Made by a program: the position numbers and the translations under genes. Below, in pieces: positions 8,755-15,973 of a stretch of DNA of 64,000 nt; positions within the stretch are counted from its first letter, which is position 1, and each line of letters begins with the position of its first letter. Source of the DNA: Pararhodobacter sp. (GTDB lineage: Bacteria > Pseudomonadota > Alphaproteobacteria > Rhodobacterales > Rhodobacteraceae); the NCBI RefSeq assembly GCF_034676545.1, contig NZ_JAUCBZ010000015.1, positions 124,001 through 188,000 of the forward strand, written 5' to 3'. The notes below the pieces were generated by a model. That model had not been told where the DNA came from. It did no database searches and saw only the letters and a list, made by a program, of their open reading frames with translations.

Positions 8755-9536
8755 CCGTTCATTTCGTCGGTGCCGGCCCCGGCGCTCCCGATCTTCTGAC
8801 CCTGCGCGGGCGCGATATCATCGCGTCCTGTCCGGTGTGCCTTTATGCCGGGTCGCTGGTGCCCGAGGCGATCCTGGGCCATTGCCCCGCGGGGGCGCGG
8901 ATCGTGAACACCGCGCCTTTGTCGCTGGATCAGATCATGGAAGAGATCAGCGCGGCCCATGCCACGGGGCACGATGTGGTGCGGTTGCACTCGGGCGATC
9001 TGTCGGTGTGGTCGGCAATGGGTGAGCAATTGCGCAGGCTTCGCGCGCTGGGAATCCCCTATACCGTGACGCCGGGGGTTCCGTCTTTTGCCGCGGCGGC
9101 GGCGGCCTTGGGGACCGAGCTGACCTTGCCGGGCCTCGCGCAATCGGTGGTGCTGACCCGCACGCCGGGCCGCGCAAGTGCCATGCCCGAGGGCGAAACG
9201 CTGGCGAATTTCGCGGCGACGGGGGCAACGCTGGCGATTCATCTGTCGATCCACAATCTGGCGCGGACCGTGGCCGATCTGACCCCGGCTTACGGCGCGG
9301 AGTGCCCCGTGGCGGTGGTTTGGCGCGCGTCATGGCCCGAACAGCGCATTGTGCGCGGGACGCTGGCCAGCATCGAGGCGCTGATCGACGGCAGCATGGA
9401 ACGCACGGCGTTGATCCTTGTCGGGCGGGCGCTGGGCGCTGAGGGGTTCGAGGAAAGCTGCCTCTATGCCACGGAATACGACCGAAGGTTCCGCCCACAA
9501 TCGGCGGATTCGGTCTATGCGGAGAGCAAGGAATGA
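8751..9536 (+). CDS. cobM: Precorrin-4 C11-methyltransferase CobM
   Basis: CobM methylates precorrin-4 at C11 to give precorrin-5. The 261-residue tetrapyrrole methylase begins MTVHFVGAGPGAPDLLTLRG, and has CLYAGSLVPEAIL, RLHSGDLSVWSAMGEQ and the late segment VAVVWRASWPEQRIVRGTL, all characteristic of CobM/CbiF. It overlaps cobE upstream and cobB downstream by ATGA. No anomalies seen. Confidence 0.95.
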   Translation: MTVHFVGAGPGAPDLLTLRGRDIIASCPVCLYAGSLVPEAILGHCPAGARIVNTAPLSLDQIMEEISAAHATGHDVVRLHSGDLSVWSAMGEQLRRLRALGIPYTVTPGVPSFAAAAAALGTELTLPGLAQSVVLTRTPGRASAMPEGETLANFAATGATLAIHLSIHNLARTVADLTPAYGAECPVAVVWRASWPEQRIVRGTLASIEALIDGSMERTALILVGRALGAEGFEESCLYATEYDRRFRPQSADSVYAESKE

Positions 9537-10852
9537 GCATGCCACAGACCATTCCCGGCCTGATGATATCCGCCCCCGCCAGCGGCACTGGCAAGACCAC
9601 GGTGATGCTGGGCCTGTTGCGCGCGCTGTCCGAGGATGGTCTGGACGTGCAGCCGTTCAAGAGCGGGCCGGATTACATCGACCCGGCGTTTCATCGTGCG
9701 GCCTGCGGGCGGGCGTCGTTCAATCTGGATAGCTGGGCGATGGGTCCGGCTCTGCTGGACAGTATCGCCGCGCAGGCCGAGGGCGCGGATATTTGCGTCG
9801 CCGAGGGGTCGATGGGGCTGTATGACGGGGTGGCTTTTGCCGGGGCCTTGGGCCACGGCAGCAGTGCGGAAACCGCACGGCGCATGGGCTGGCCGGTGGT
9901 GCTGGTGGTTGATGTCTCGGGGCAGGCGCAATCGGCGGCGGCCACGGCGCTGGGCTTTGCGCGCTATATGCCCGATTTGCCGTTTGCCGGTGTGATCCTG
10001 AACCGTGTCGCCAGCCCCCGGCATGAACGCCTGACCCGGCTGGGCATGGAGGCGGCGGGGATCACGGTTCTGGGGTCTTTGCCCCGGCGCGGCGACTTGA
10101 AACTGCCGGAACGTCATCTGGGTTTGGTGCAGGCCGTCGAGCACCCCGATCTGGACAAAGCCATCGCCGATTACGCGACTTTCTTGCGCGAAAACGTCGA
10201 CCTGGCTGCGATCAAGGCCGCCGCGCGGGGTGTGGCCTTGCCGCAGCACGGCGCTTTGCCAAACCCCCCGGCGCAGCGCATTGCCTTGGCGCAGGATGCC
10301 GCGTTTTCCTTTGTCTATCCGCATCAGGTGGCGGGTTGGCGGCGGGCGGGGGCAGAGATCCTGCCGTTTTCACCGCTGGCCGATGAAGCGCCCGATGCCA
10401 GCGCCGATCTGGTCTGGCTACCGGGCGGATACCCCGAATTGCACGCCGGAAAACTGGCCGCTGCGGCGAATTTCCGCGCGGGCTTGCGCCGCCACGCCGC
10501 ATCCAAACCCATCCACGGCGAATGCGGCGGGTATATGGCGCTGGGTGAGGCGCTGATCGACAAAGAGGGTGTGCGGCACCAGATGGCGGGGCTGCTGGGT
10601 CTGGTGACCAGCTATGAGAAACGCAAGATGCATCTTGGGTATCGGCGGGCGGAATTGGTGGCGGCGATGCCGGGTTACGGCGCCGGGGCGGCGTTGCGCG
10701 GGCACGAGTTCCACTATTCGACGATTCTGGACCAACCCGACGCCCCCTTGGCGCGGGTCACGGATGCCGAGGGCGCAGCGGTCGTCGAAACCGGATCGTG
10801 GCGCGGCAACGTCACGGGGACGTTCTTTCACATGATTGCCGAGGATCTATGA
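9533..10852 (+). CDS. cobB: Hydrogenobyrinate a,c-diamide synthase CobB
   Basis: CobB amidates the a and c carboxylates of hydrogenobyrinate using glutamine and ATP, making the substrate of the CobN chelatase. The 439-residue protein has an N-terminal dethiobiotin-synthetase-like ATPase with P-loop ASGTGKTT (about residues 16-23) and the segment FKSGPDYIDPAFH. The C-terminal glutamine amidotransferase domain carries the cysteine in GECGGYMALGE and ends in GTFFHMIAEDL. The start overlaps cobM and the end overlaps cobA. Confidence 0.95.
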   Translation: MSMPQTIPGLMISAPASGTGKTTVMLGLLRALSEDGLDVQPFKSGPDYIDPAFHRAACGRASFNLDSWAMGPALLDSIAAQAEGADICVAEGSMGLYDGVAFAGALGHGSSAETARRMGWPVVLVVDVSGQAQSAAATALGFARYMPDLPFAGVILNRVASPRHERLTRLGMEAAGITVLGSLPRRGDLKLPERHLGLVQAVEHPDLDKAIADYATFLRENVDLAAIKAAARGVALPQHGALPNPPAQRIALAQDAAFSFVYPHQVAGWRRAGAEILPFSPLADEAPDASADLVWLPGGYPELHAGKLAAAANFRAGLRRHAASKPIHGECGGYMALGEALIDKEGVRHQMAGLLGLVTSYEKRKMHLGYRRAELVAAMPGYGAGAALRGHEFHYSTILDQPDAPLARVTDAEGAAVVETGSWRGNVTGTFFHMIAEDL

Positions 10853-11571
10853 GCGGGTTTGTCTCTTTTGTCGGCTCTGGCCCCGGCGACCCGGAGTTGC
10901 TGACGGTCAAGGCCGTCAACCGGCTGAAAACGGCGGATGCAGTGTTGTTCGATGACCTGTCAGCCGGGCCAATTCTGGACCATGCGCGCAGCGGGGCCGA
11001 TCTGGTGGCGGTGGGCAAACGCGCGGGCCGCCCCTCGCCCAAGCAGGACCACGTCAGCCGGTTGCTGGTCGATTACGCGATGACCGGCGCGCGGGTGGTG
11101 CGGCTGAAATCGGGCGATCCGGGCGTTTTTGGACGGCTGGAAGAAGAGGTCACCGCCCTGCGCGCGGCGGGCATCGCCTTCGAGATCATCCCCGGCGTGA
11201 CCTCGGCGGCGGCGGCGGCGGCGGCGGCGGGCATCCCTCTGACCCGGCGGCTAGAGGCGCGGCGCGTGCAATTTGTCACCGGCCATGACGTGACCGGCGG
11301 GTTGCCCGAGGATATGAACCTGCCCGCGCTGGCCGACCGGCACGCAACAACCGTGGTGTTCATGCCCAAACGCACATTTGCCAGCTTCGCGGCGCTGATC
11401 ATCGGCGCAGGCCTGCCCGCCGACACGCCCGCGTTGCTGGCGGAAAACGTCAGCCACCCGGATCAACGACTGACCCGAACCACCGTGGCCGGTTTGGCGC
11501 AAGCCCTTGGCGCGCAAGACAGCCGCGCGCCCGCGTTGATCCTGTATGGTCCGTTGGCGGAGGGGGCATGA
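10849..11571 (+). CDS. cobA: Uroporphyrinogen-III C-methyltransferase CobA
   Basis: CobA adds two methyl groups to uroporphyrinogen III, giving precorrin-2, the entry into B12 (and siroheme) synthesis. The 240-residue protein has the canonical opening FVGSGPGDPELLTVKAV, then VGKRAGRPSPKQ, RLKSGDPGVFGR and EIIPGVTSA. A run of GGC/GCG codons around 11204-11229 codes for a stretch of alanines after TSA, extending a region that is normally alanine-rich. Start and stop overlap the neighbouring genes by ATGA. Confidence 0.95.
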   Translation: MSGFVSFVGSGPGDPELLTVKAVNRLKTADAVLFDDLSAGPILDHARSGADLVAVGKRAGRPSPKQDHVSRLLVDYAMTGARVVRLKSGDPGVFGRLEEEVTALRAAGIAFEIIPGVTSAAAAAAAAGIPLTRRLEARRVQFVTGHDVTGGLPEDMNLPALADRHATTVVFMPKRTFASFAALIIGAGLPADTPALLAENVSHPDQRLTRTTVAGLAQALGAQDSRAPALILYGPLAEGA

Positions 11572-11885
11572 TCGTCACCATCTGCCACAGTTGCCAGCTT
11601 GGTCGCGCAGGGTTCGCCGCAGTGCTGGAAAAGGCGCTGGGTGACGCGGGCCTGACGGCGCGGGTGCAAACCGTTGACTGCATGTCCGGCTGCACGCGCC
11701 CCTCGACGGTGGCGTTTCGCGAGACCGGAAAAACCGCTTATCTGTTTGGCGACCTGACCGACGCCGATCTGCCGGATTTGCTGACGTTTTGTGCCGCCTA
11801 TGCCGCCTCGCCCGATGGGCGGTTCGCCGATGCGCGGCCGTTGGGTGGACTCAGGTTCAAGGCCATCGCCCGCATTCCCGGCTAA
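11568..11885 (+). CDS. DUF1636 family putative metal-binding protein
   Basis: A 105-residue cytoplasmic protein with an N-terminal CHSCQ and a central VDCMSGCTRPST, a four-cysteine pattern like that of thioredoxin-like [2Fe-2S] proteins and typical of DUF1636. Members of this family are often found beside cobalamin and cobalt genes in alphaproteobacteria, but their role is not established. Its ATG overlaps the cobA stop, so it is probably co-translated with the B12 enzymes. A function in metal or electron supply to the cluster is only an inference from position. Confidence 0.8.
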   Translation: MIVTICHSCQLGRAGFAAVLEKALGDAGLTARVQTVDCMSGCTRPSTVAFRETGKTAYLFGDLTDADLPDLLTFCAAYAASPDGRFADARPLGGLRFKAIARIPG

Positions 11886-11959
11886 ACCCGGACGCGACAG
11901 GCCCGCGTCGCAATCCGCCCCGTCGATGCCGCTATCAGCCTTGACCCTGTTCGGCGTTC

Positions 11960-12150
11960 CTGCGAGGGTAATCTTGTCAGGTGCCCCCGCTTTGGGGCTG
12001 AAACGGGAATGAGGTAAGGCACGCGCCGAAACCTCAGCCGCCCCCGCGACTGTAAGCGGTGAGTTGGTTGCCAAAGTGCCACTGTCCGGCGACGGATGGG
12101 AAGGTGGCAACCCGCAACGACCCGCGAGCCAGGAGACCGGCCTGACATCG
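11960..12150 (+). promoter_or_regulatory. Cobalamin (adenosylcobalamin-class) riboswitch
   Basis: The characteristic blocks appear in order: AGGTGCCC near 11979, GGGCTGAAACGGGAAT near 11995, GCCGCCCCCGCGACTGTAAG near 12037, a GCCACTG element near 12078, GGGAAGGTGGC near 12098, and the B12 box GCCAGGAGACCGGCC at 12128-12142. It lies upstream of cbtB-cbtA-cobF. A GCCGTC/GACGGC hairpin just before the AAGGAG ribosome site of cbtB suggests that ligand binding controls translation start. Exact ends are estimated. Confidence 0.95.
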
Positions 12151-12194
12151 GGACGACAACATACGCCGTCGGTGGGACGGCAAGGAGAGACGAC

Positions 12195-12359
12195 ATGAAG
12201 ACGATGAATACCGCAAACACCCAGTCGATGCTGGCACCGGTTCTGGCGATGGCCGTGATCGGTCTGGCGGTGATGTTCTTTGCAGGCCACGCGCAATCCA
12301 CGACGCTGCATGACGCGGCTCACGATGCGCGCCACGCAACCGGCTTCCCCTGCCACTGA
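12195..12359 (+). CDS. cbtB: Cobalt transporter subunit CbtB
   Basis: A 54-residue protein with one membrane segment (LAPVLAMAVIGLAVMFFAGHA, about residues 13-33) and a histidine-rich tail LHDAAHDARHATGFPCH, the hallmark of CbtB, which is thought to bind cobalt at the membrane. It has a good AAGGAG ribosome site and sits directly behind the cobalamin riboswitch, consistent with B12-repressed cobalt uptake. CbtA follows after 22 bases. Confidence 0.93.
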   Translation: MKTMNTANTQSMLAPVLAMAVIGLAVMFFAGHAQSTTLHDAAHDARHATGFPCH

Positions 12360-12381
12360 TCGGCGAGGGTCGCTAACACAC

Positions 12382-13125
12382 ATGTTTCAGAAATTGATGA
12401 CCGGCGCGTTGATCGCCGGTGGAGCTGCTGGCGTGCTGGCAGCCTTTCTCCATTTCGCCTTTGTGCAGAATTATATCCTGCTGGGCGAGCGGTATGAATT
12501 TGGCGACGTGGTGCATTTTCAAACCACCCCCGCCGAAACCCATGCCCATGAAGCGCCTGGCGCCACGGCCCCCGTGGCCGAGGCTGGCGCCCATGATCAC
12601 AGCCGCACCGCCCCCAGCGCCGAAAGCGATCTGTCGCGCGACGCGTTGACGGTGGCGTTCACGGTGGTTCTTTATGCGGCCTATGCCATGCTGTTGTTCG
12701 CCGCATTTGGCCTCGCCTCGCAATTCGGCGTCACCATTGGCACGACGCAAGGCGCGCTTTGGGGGCTTGCCGGGTTCGCCGCGTTCCAACTGGCCCCCGC
12801 GATGGGTCTGCCGCCGGAACTGCCGGGCACGGTCGCCGCTGATTTGAGCGCAAGACAGGTGTGGTGGTGGGGTACGGTATTTGCCACCGGGTTGGGCATC
12901 GCCATGATTGCCTATGGGCAATCGCTGGTGCTGGCGCTGGTTGGGGCCGCGGTGTTGGCCGCGCCGCATGTCATTGGCGCGCCGCATCTGGACGAATACT
13001 TCAGCTATGCCCCCGCTGAGGTCGGCGCGGCATTCTCGGCCCGCGTTCTGGGCGTCGGGCTGCTGGTCTGGGTGTTCATGGGGGCAGTGGCCGGGCGGCA
13101 CTGGTCGCGCAGCCTCGCATCCTGA
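12382..13125 (+). CDS. cbtA: Cobalt transporter subunit CbtA
   Basis: A 247-residue membrane protein of the CbtA family, the predicted cobalt permease working with CbtB. Five to six hydrophobic segments can be seen, beginning with GALIAGGAAGVLAAFLHFAF. A histidine-containing loop (ETHAHEAPG to AHDHS, about residues 52-75) lies between the first and second membrane spans. The segment FQLAPAMGLPPELPG is family-typical. It is the second gene after the riboswitch and is followed by cobF after eight bases. Confidence 0.93.
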   Translation: MFQKLMTGALIAGGAAGVLAAFLHFAFVQNYILLGERYEFGDVVHFQTTPAETHAHEAPGATAPVAEAGAHDHSRTAPSAESDLSRDALTVAFTVVLYAAYAMLLFAAFGLASQFGVTIGTTQGALWGLAGFAAFQLAPAMGLPPELPGTVAADLSARQVWWWGTVFATGLGIAMIAYGQSLVLALVGAAVLAAPHVIGAPHLDEYFSYAPAEVGAAFSARVLGVGLLVWVFMGAVAGRHWSRSLAS

Positions 13126-13133
13126 GCGGCACA

Positions 13134-13895
13134 ATGATCGACATCGGCCTTATCGGGATCGGCACGGGCAACCCGGATCATGTGACGCTTGCCGCGATCA
13201 AGGCGATGCAAGCGGCTGACTTGGTCCTGCTACCCCGCAAAGGCGAGGACAAGGCCGAGTTGATCGACCTGCGGCGCGAGATTTGCGCCGCACATCTACC
13301 AGACCTGTCGCGGGTCGTCGAATTCGACCTGCCGGTTCGAGATGGGCGCGCCGAGTATCTCGATGGCGTGAATGACTGGCATGACGCGATCGCGGGCACA
13401 TGGCTGCGCGAAATCCAGACCCATCTGCCGGGCGGCGGGCGCGTTGTGTTGCTGGTCTGGGGCGATCCGTCGCTCTATGATTCGACGCTGCGCATCACCG
13501 AGCGGCTGGCTCTTGGCGGGATGGCGGTCACAACGCGCGTGGTGCCCGGCGTGACCAGCCTGTCGGTGCTGACCGCCGCGCACGCCATCCCGCTGAACAC
13601 GCTGGGCGCGCCCGTCCTGATCACCACCGGGCGGCGCTTGCGCGAAAACGGCTGGCCTGTGGATGCAGATGCGGTGGCGGTCATGCTGGATGCGGGCGGC
13701 GCGTTCAGCACGCTTGATCCATCGGGGCTTCATATCTGGTGGGGTGCCTATGTTGGAATGCCGCAAGAATCGCTGATCTCGGGGCCTTTGGCCGAGGTCG
13801 CGCAAACCATCCTGGATCGGCGTGCGGCCCTTCGTGCACAGCACGGCTGGATCATGGACATCTATCTGCTGCACCGCGCCCCACGCCAAGGCTGA
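13134..13895 (+). CDS. cobF: Precorrin-6A synthase (deacetylating) CobF
   Basis: CobF methylates precorrin-5 at C1 with loss of acetate, producing precorrin-6A. It is a 253-residue tetrapyrrole methylase with the opening IGLIGIGTGNPDHVTLAAIKAM, LLPRKGEDKAELIDLRR, LVWGDPSLYDSTLRI and VPGVTSLSVLTAAHAIPLN, a CobF-specific set. It is separated from the other ring enzymes by the riboswitch and cbtBA, so its expression is probably under B12 control with cobalt uptake. Confidence 0.94.
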   Translation: MIDIGLIGIGTGNPDHVTLAAIKAMQAADLVLLPRKGEDKAELIDLRREICAAHLPDLSRVVEFDLPVRDGRAEYLDGVNDWHDAIAGTWLREIQTHLPGGGRVVLLVWGDPSLYDSTLRITERLALGGMAVTTRVVPGVTSLSVLTAAHAIPLNTLGAPVLITTGRRLRENGWPVDADAVAVMLDAGGAFSTLDPSGLHIWWGAYVGMPQESLISGPLAEVAQTILDRRAALRAQHGWIMDIYLLHRAPRQG

Positions 13896-14480
13896 TCTTT
13901 TCCCGAACCCTTACCAGATTTCCCGCTGACGACGGCGATACAGCCGAACCGTCGATGTGGGACTCGATGGATTCCGAGTCGTTGAGTGGCGGGAATCGGG
14001 TCCAATCCTGACACGAACTCCTGATTCGGTCGGCGACTCATCTGCCGCTATCCGGGCAACGGCGGGTTTTCAGACGCGTCTCGCCTGACTTTGCCGCCTC
14101 ATAGCCCTGCAATTCGATAACCAACGCGGCCAGAGCGGGCTTTGGGCCTGATTCACGCCCGGTTTGGTTTGCCAGACCAAACAAAACCTGTGCGACACCG
14201 CCCGGAACCGGCGGCGCGCCGAAAGTTGGCGAAAAGACAATTCATCGCTGTTTTTCAAGGTATTAACGCCGCAAATCCCCGCTTGTTATCGCATAACCAA
14301 GCCCCGGTTATCGCACTGCAAGGCGGTGTTTTTGTCTGACTGGGCGATGTTGGGCAGATTGAACTCATCGGAAGCGCAATCGCCACAACACAGACAGACA
14401 CACCACGGTAAGCGCCCCCCGACACACCAAGACGACCCCTTTCAAACGGCGCTCACGCCACAACACATACGGAGAGACCC
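13896..14480. other. Non-coding stretch upstream of the curli locus
   Basis: No open frame here looks like a gene on either strand. Two copies of GTTATCGCA occur at 14285-14293 and 14307-14315, starting 22 bases apart (about two helical turns). GTTATCGCATAAC at 14285-14297 is itself a 5-bp stem palindrome. The stretch probably carries the promoter and regulator sites of the curlin gene that starts at 14481. A GGAGAG ribosome site lies at its end. Confidence 0.6.
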
Positions 14481-14918
14481 ATGTTCCTCGCAAAAACCTT
14501 TAAAGCCGCCTCGATCGTCCTGATGATCACCGCAACCGCTGCCCCGGCCTTGGCTGGTGGAAGCCAGATCTGGATCGAGCAATACGGTGCAAACAACCAG
14601 ATCGGTGGCGGTCAGTCGGGCTTTCGTCAGCGTCTGACGGTCATTCAGGACGGTCACGCCAACATCTCGATCAACACCCAGGACGGACGCCGCAATGAAG
14701 CCGCCGTTGGCCAGGTCGGCAGCCACAACATGGTGGACACCGACCAGCAGGGTCGCCGCAACAGCGTTGGCGTGGCGCAGTTTGGCTCTCACCACGATGC
14801 CACGGTTCGTCAGAATGGTCGCCGCAACGCCGCCGCGATTGTGCAGAACGGCTGGAACAACTCGTCCAGCGTGTCGCAGAACGGCTCGAACAACACCGTC
14901 GCCATCGTTCAAAACTGA
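14481..14918 (+). CDS. Curlin repeat protein (CsgA/CsgB-like amyloid subunit)
   Basis: A secreted amyloid subunit of 145 residues. The first 25 residues form a signal peptide ending ATAAPALAG. The rest consists of roughly 22-residue repeats of the Q-x-G-x2-N type, for example QYGANNQ, QDGRRNEAAVGQVGSHN, QQGRRNSVGVAQFGSHH, QNGRRNAAAIVQNGWNN and QNGSNNTVAIVQN, which is the curlin pattern. It starts a three-gene group with csgH and a second curlin. Whether it is the major (CsgA) or nucleating (CsgB) subunit cannot be told from sequence alone. Confidence 0.9.
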   Translation: MFLAKTFKAASIVLMITATAAPALAGGSQIWIEQYGANNQIGGGQSGFRQRLTVIQDGHANISINTQDGRRNEAAVGQVGSHNMVDTDQQGRRNSVGVAQFGSHHDATVRQNGRRNAAAIVQNGWNNSSSVSQNGSNNTVAIVQN

Positions 14919-14927
14919 TCCCGCGAT

Positions 14928-14971
14928 GGGTCACGGGGCCTCCCCCCCTCCCTGCCCCGTGACCCGCCTTT
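14928..14971 (+). terminator. Strong hairpin after the first curlin gene
   Basis: GGGTCACGGGG (14928-14938) pairs perfectly with CCCCGTGACCC (14955-14965), an 11-bp stem, and GCCTTTTC follows. It lies between the curlin and csgH and could act as a terminator or attenuator that makes the curlin transcript more abundant than the downstream message, or protect its 3' end. Confidence 0.7.
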
Positions 14972-15000
14972 TCAGACCCACCCACCCCAGGAGATTATCA

Positions 15001-15410
15001 TGCGAGCTCTTTCTTCCCGCCGCACCCCCGCCCTGATCGTGGGCTTGACCCTGGCCGGATTCACGGCCGCCGCTTGCGGCATTCCGGCCAGCAACGCCCA
15101 GACCTCGAACACCGATGCCGATGCCCCGGTGCGCTGCGAAATCTCGCTTGAAGCGCTGAGCGGCGGCACCATGATCGAAGGGCGCGTGTCCTCTCGAACC
15201 GCCGTCACGGGCACCTATGCCATGGCGATCACCAGCCGGAGTTCCGGCGGCACCTCGACCATTCGCCAATCCGGTGATTTCGAGGCCGCCCCCGGCGAAA
15301 CCGCCACGCTCAGCGAAACCCGTCTGATGGGCTCCCCCGCCAGCCACAGCGTTGATCTGGAGGTCCGCGTCAACGGTCGCCGCCTGAGCTGCGATCAGAC
15401 CAACCTCTGA
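15001..15410 (+). CDS. csgH: Curli assembly chaperone CsgH-like protein
   Basis: A 136-residue exported protein with an N-terminal hydrophobic signal (LIVGLTLAGFTAAACGIPA) and a mature domain of beta type. The pattern CEISLEALSGGTMIEGRVSS, then GTYAMAITS, SGGTSTIRQSGDF and a final LEVRVNGRRLSC matches CsgH, the periplasmic inhibitor of premature curlin polymerisation described in alphaproteobacteria. The two cysteines may form a disulfide. The AAC in the signal could be a lipobox-like site but is not a good one. Position between two curlin genes supports the call. Confidence 0.82.
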
Positions 15411-15418
15411 GCCCGGTC

Positions 15419-15442
15419 GCGGCAGGGCAAACCCCTTGCCGC
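15419..15442 (+). terminator. Hairpin after csgH
   Basis: GCGGCAGGG (15419-15427) can pair with CCTTGCCGC (15434-15442) with one G-T wobble and a six-base loop. No clear T-run follows, so it may stabilise mRNA rather than terminate. Confidence 0.4.
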
Positions 15443-15515
15443 CGCCACCCTTCACAAAATCGTCTTTCACGATCCGTCGTTTTTCAAACTCAACCCTCTG
15501 CCAAGGAATTTAGCC

Positions 15516-15917
15516 ATGAAAACCCTCGCTCTCGCCGCCGCTTTCGCCTCTGCCATCGCTTTGCCCATGGCGCCTGCTGTTGCCGGGTCCGGCGGTCAGG
15601 TCGCGATCAACGTCGCCCCCCGCAATGCCCAAGAGGCACAGGCCCTGCGCGTCGGTCTGGCGCTGTTTGCCCTGCATCAGGACATCGAGACCAACGGTCA
15701 TGTCACGCAGCACGGTGTCAATAACGCGGCTGGCATTTATCAGGGCGGCCCGAACAACCGGGCGATCATTCACCAAGAGGGCCGCGGCCATGACGGGTCG
15801 ATCAGCCAGACGGGTGGCAACAATGCCTACGGTCTGTTCCAGTTCGGCCAGAACACCTCGGGCCATGTTCAGCAAACCGGTGGTCAGTCGGGTCTGACCG
15901 TGCTTTTCGGCTGGTAA
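15516..15917 (+). CDS. Second curlin-like protein (CsgA/CsgB family)
   Basis: A 133-residue exported protein with a signal peptide ending APAVAG. It has an N-terminal domain without repeats (residues about 25-60) and then curlin units HGVNNAAGIYQGGPNNRAI, QEGRGHDGSISQTGGNNAY and QFGQNTSGHVQQTGGQS. The repeats are fewer and more divergent than in the first curlin, which would suit a nucleator-like subunit; this is an inference. The ribosome site AAGGAA precedes the ATG. No csgD, csgE, csgF or csgG gene is visible nearby. Confidence 0.85.
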   Translation: MKTLALAAAFASAIALPMAPAVAGSGGQVAINVAPRNAQEAQALRVGLALFALHQDIETNGHVTQHGVNNAAGIYQGGPNNRAIIHQEGRGHDGSISQTGGNNAYGLFQFGQNTSGHVQQTGGQSGLTVLFGW

Positions 15918-15939
15918 GCAAAACTCCTTTTTCACAAAC

Positions 15940-15966
15940 GGGCGGGCCGCAGGGCTCGCCCATTTT
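15940..15966 (+). terminator. Intrinsic terminator of the curli locus
   Basis: GGGCGGGC (15940-15947), loop CGCAGG and GCTCGCCC (15954-15961) form an 8-bp stem with one G-T pair, followed by ATTTT. It lies between the convergent ends of the last curlin gene and the glycerate kinase gene. Confidence 0.8.
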
Positions 15967-15973
15967 CATGTGT

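Noticed and set aside
13896..14480. Small open frames and a possible tRNA upstream of the curli genes
   Set aside because: No frame has a ribosome site or recognisable protein pattern, and no cloverleaf with a T-loop sequence could be found.
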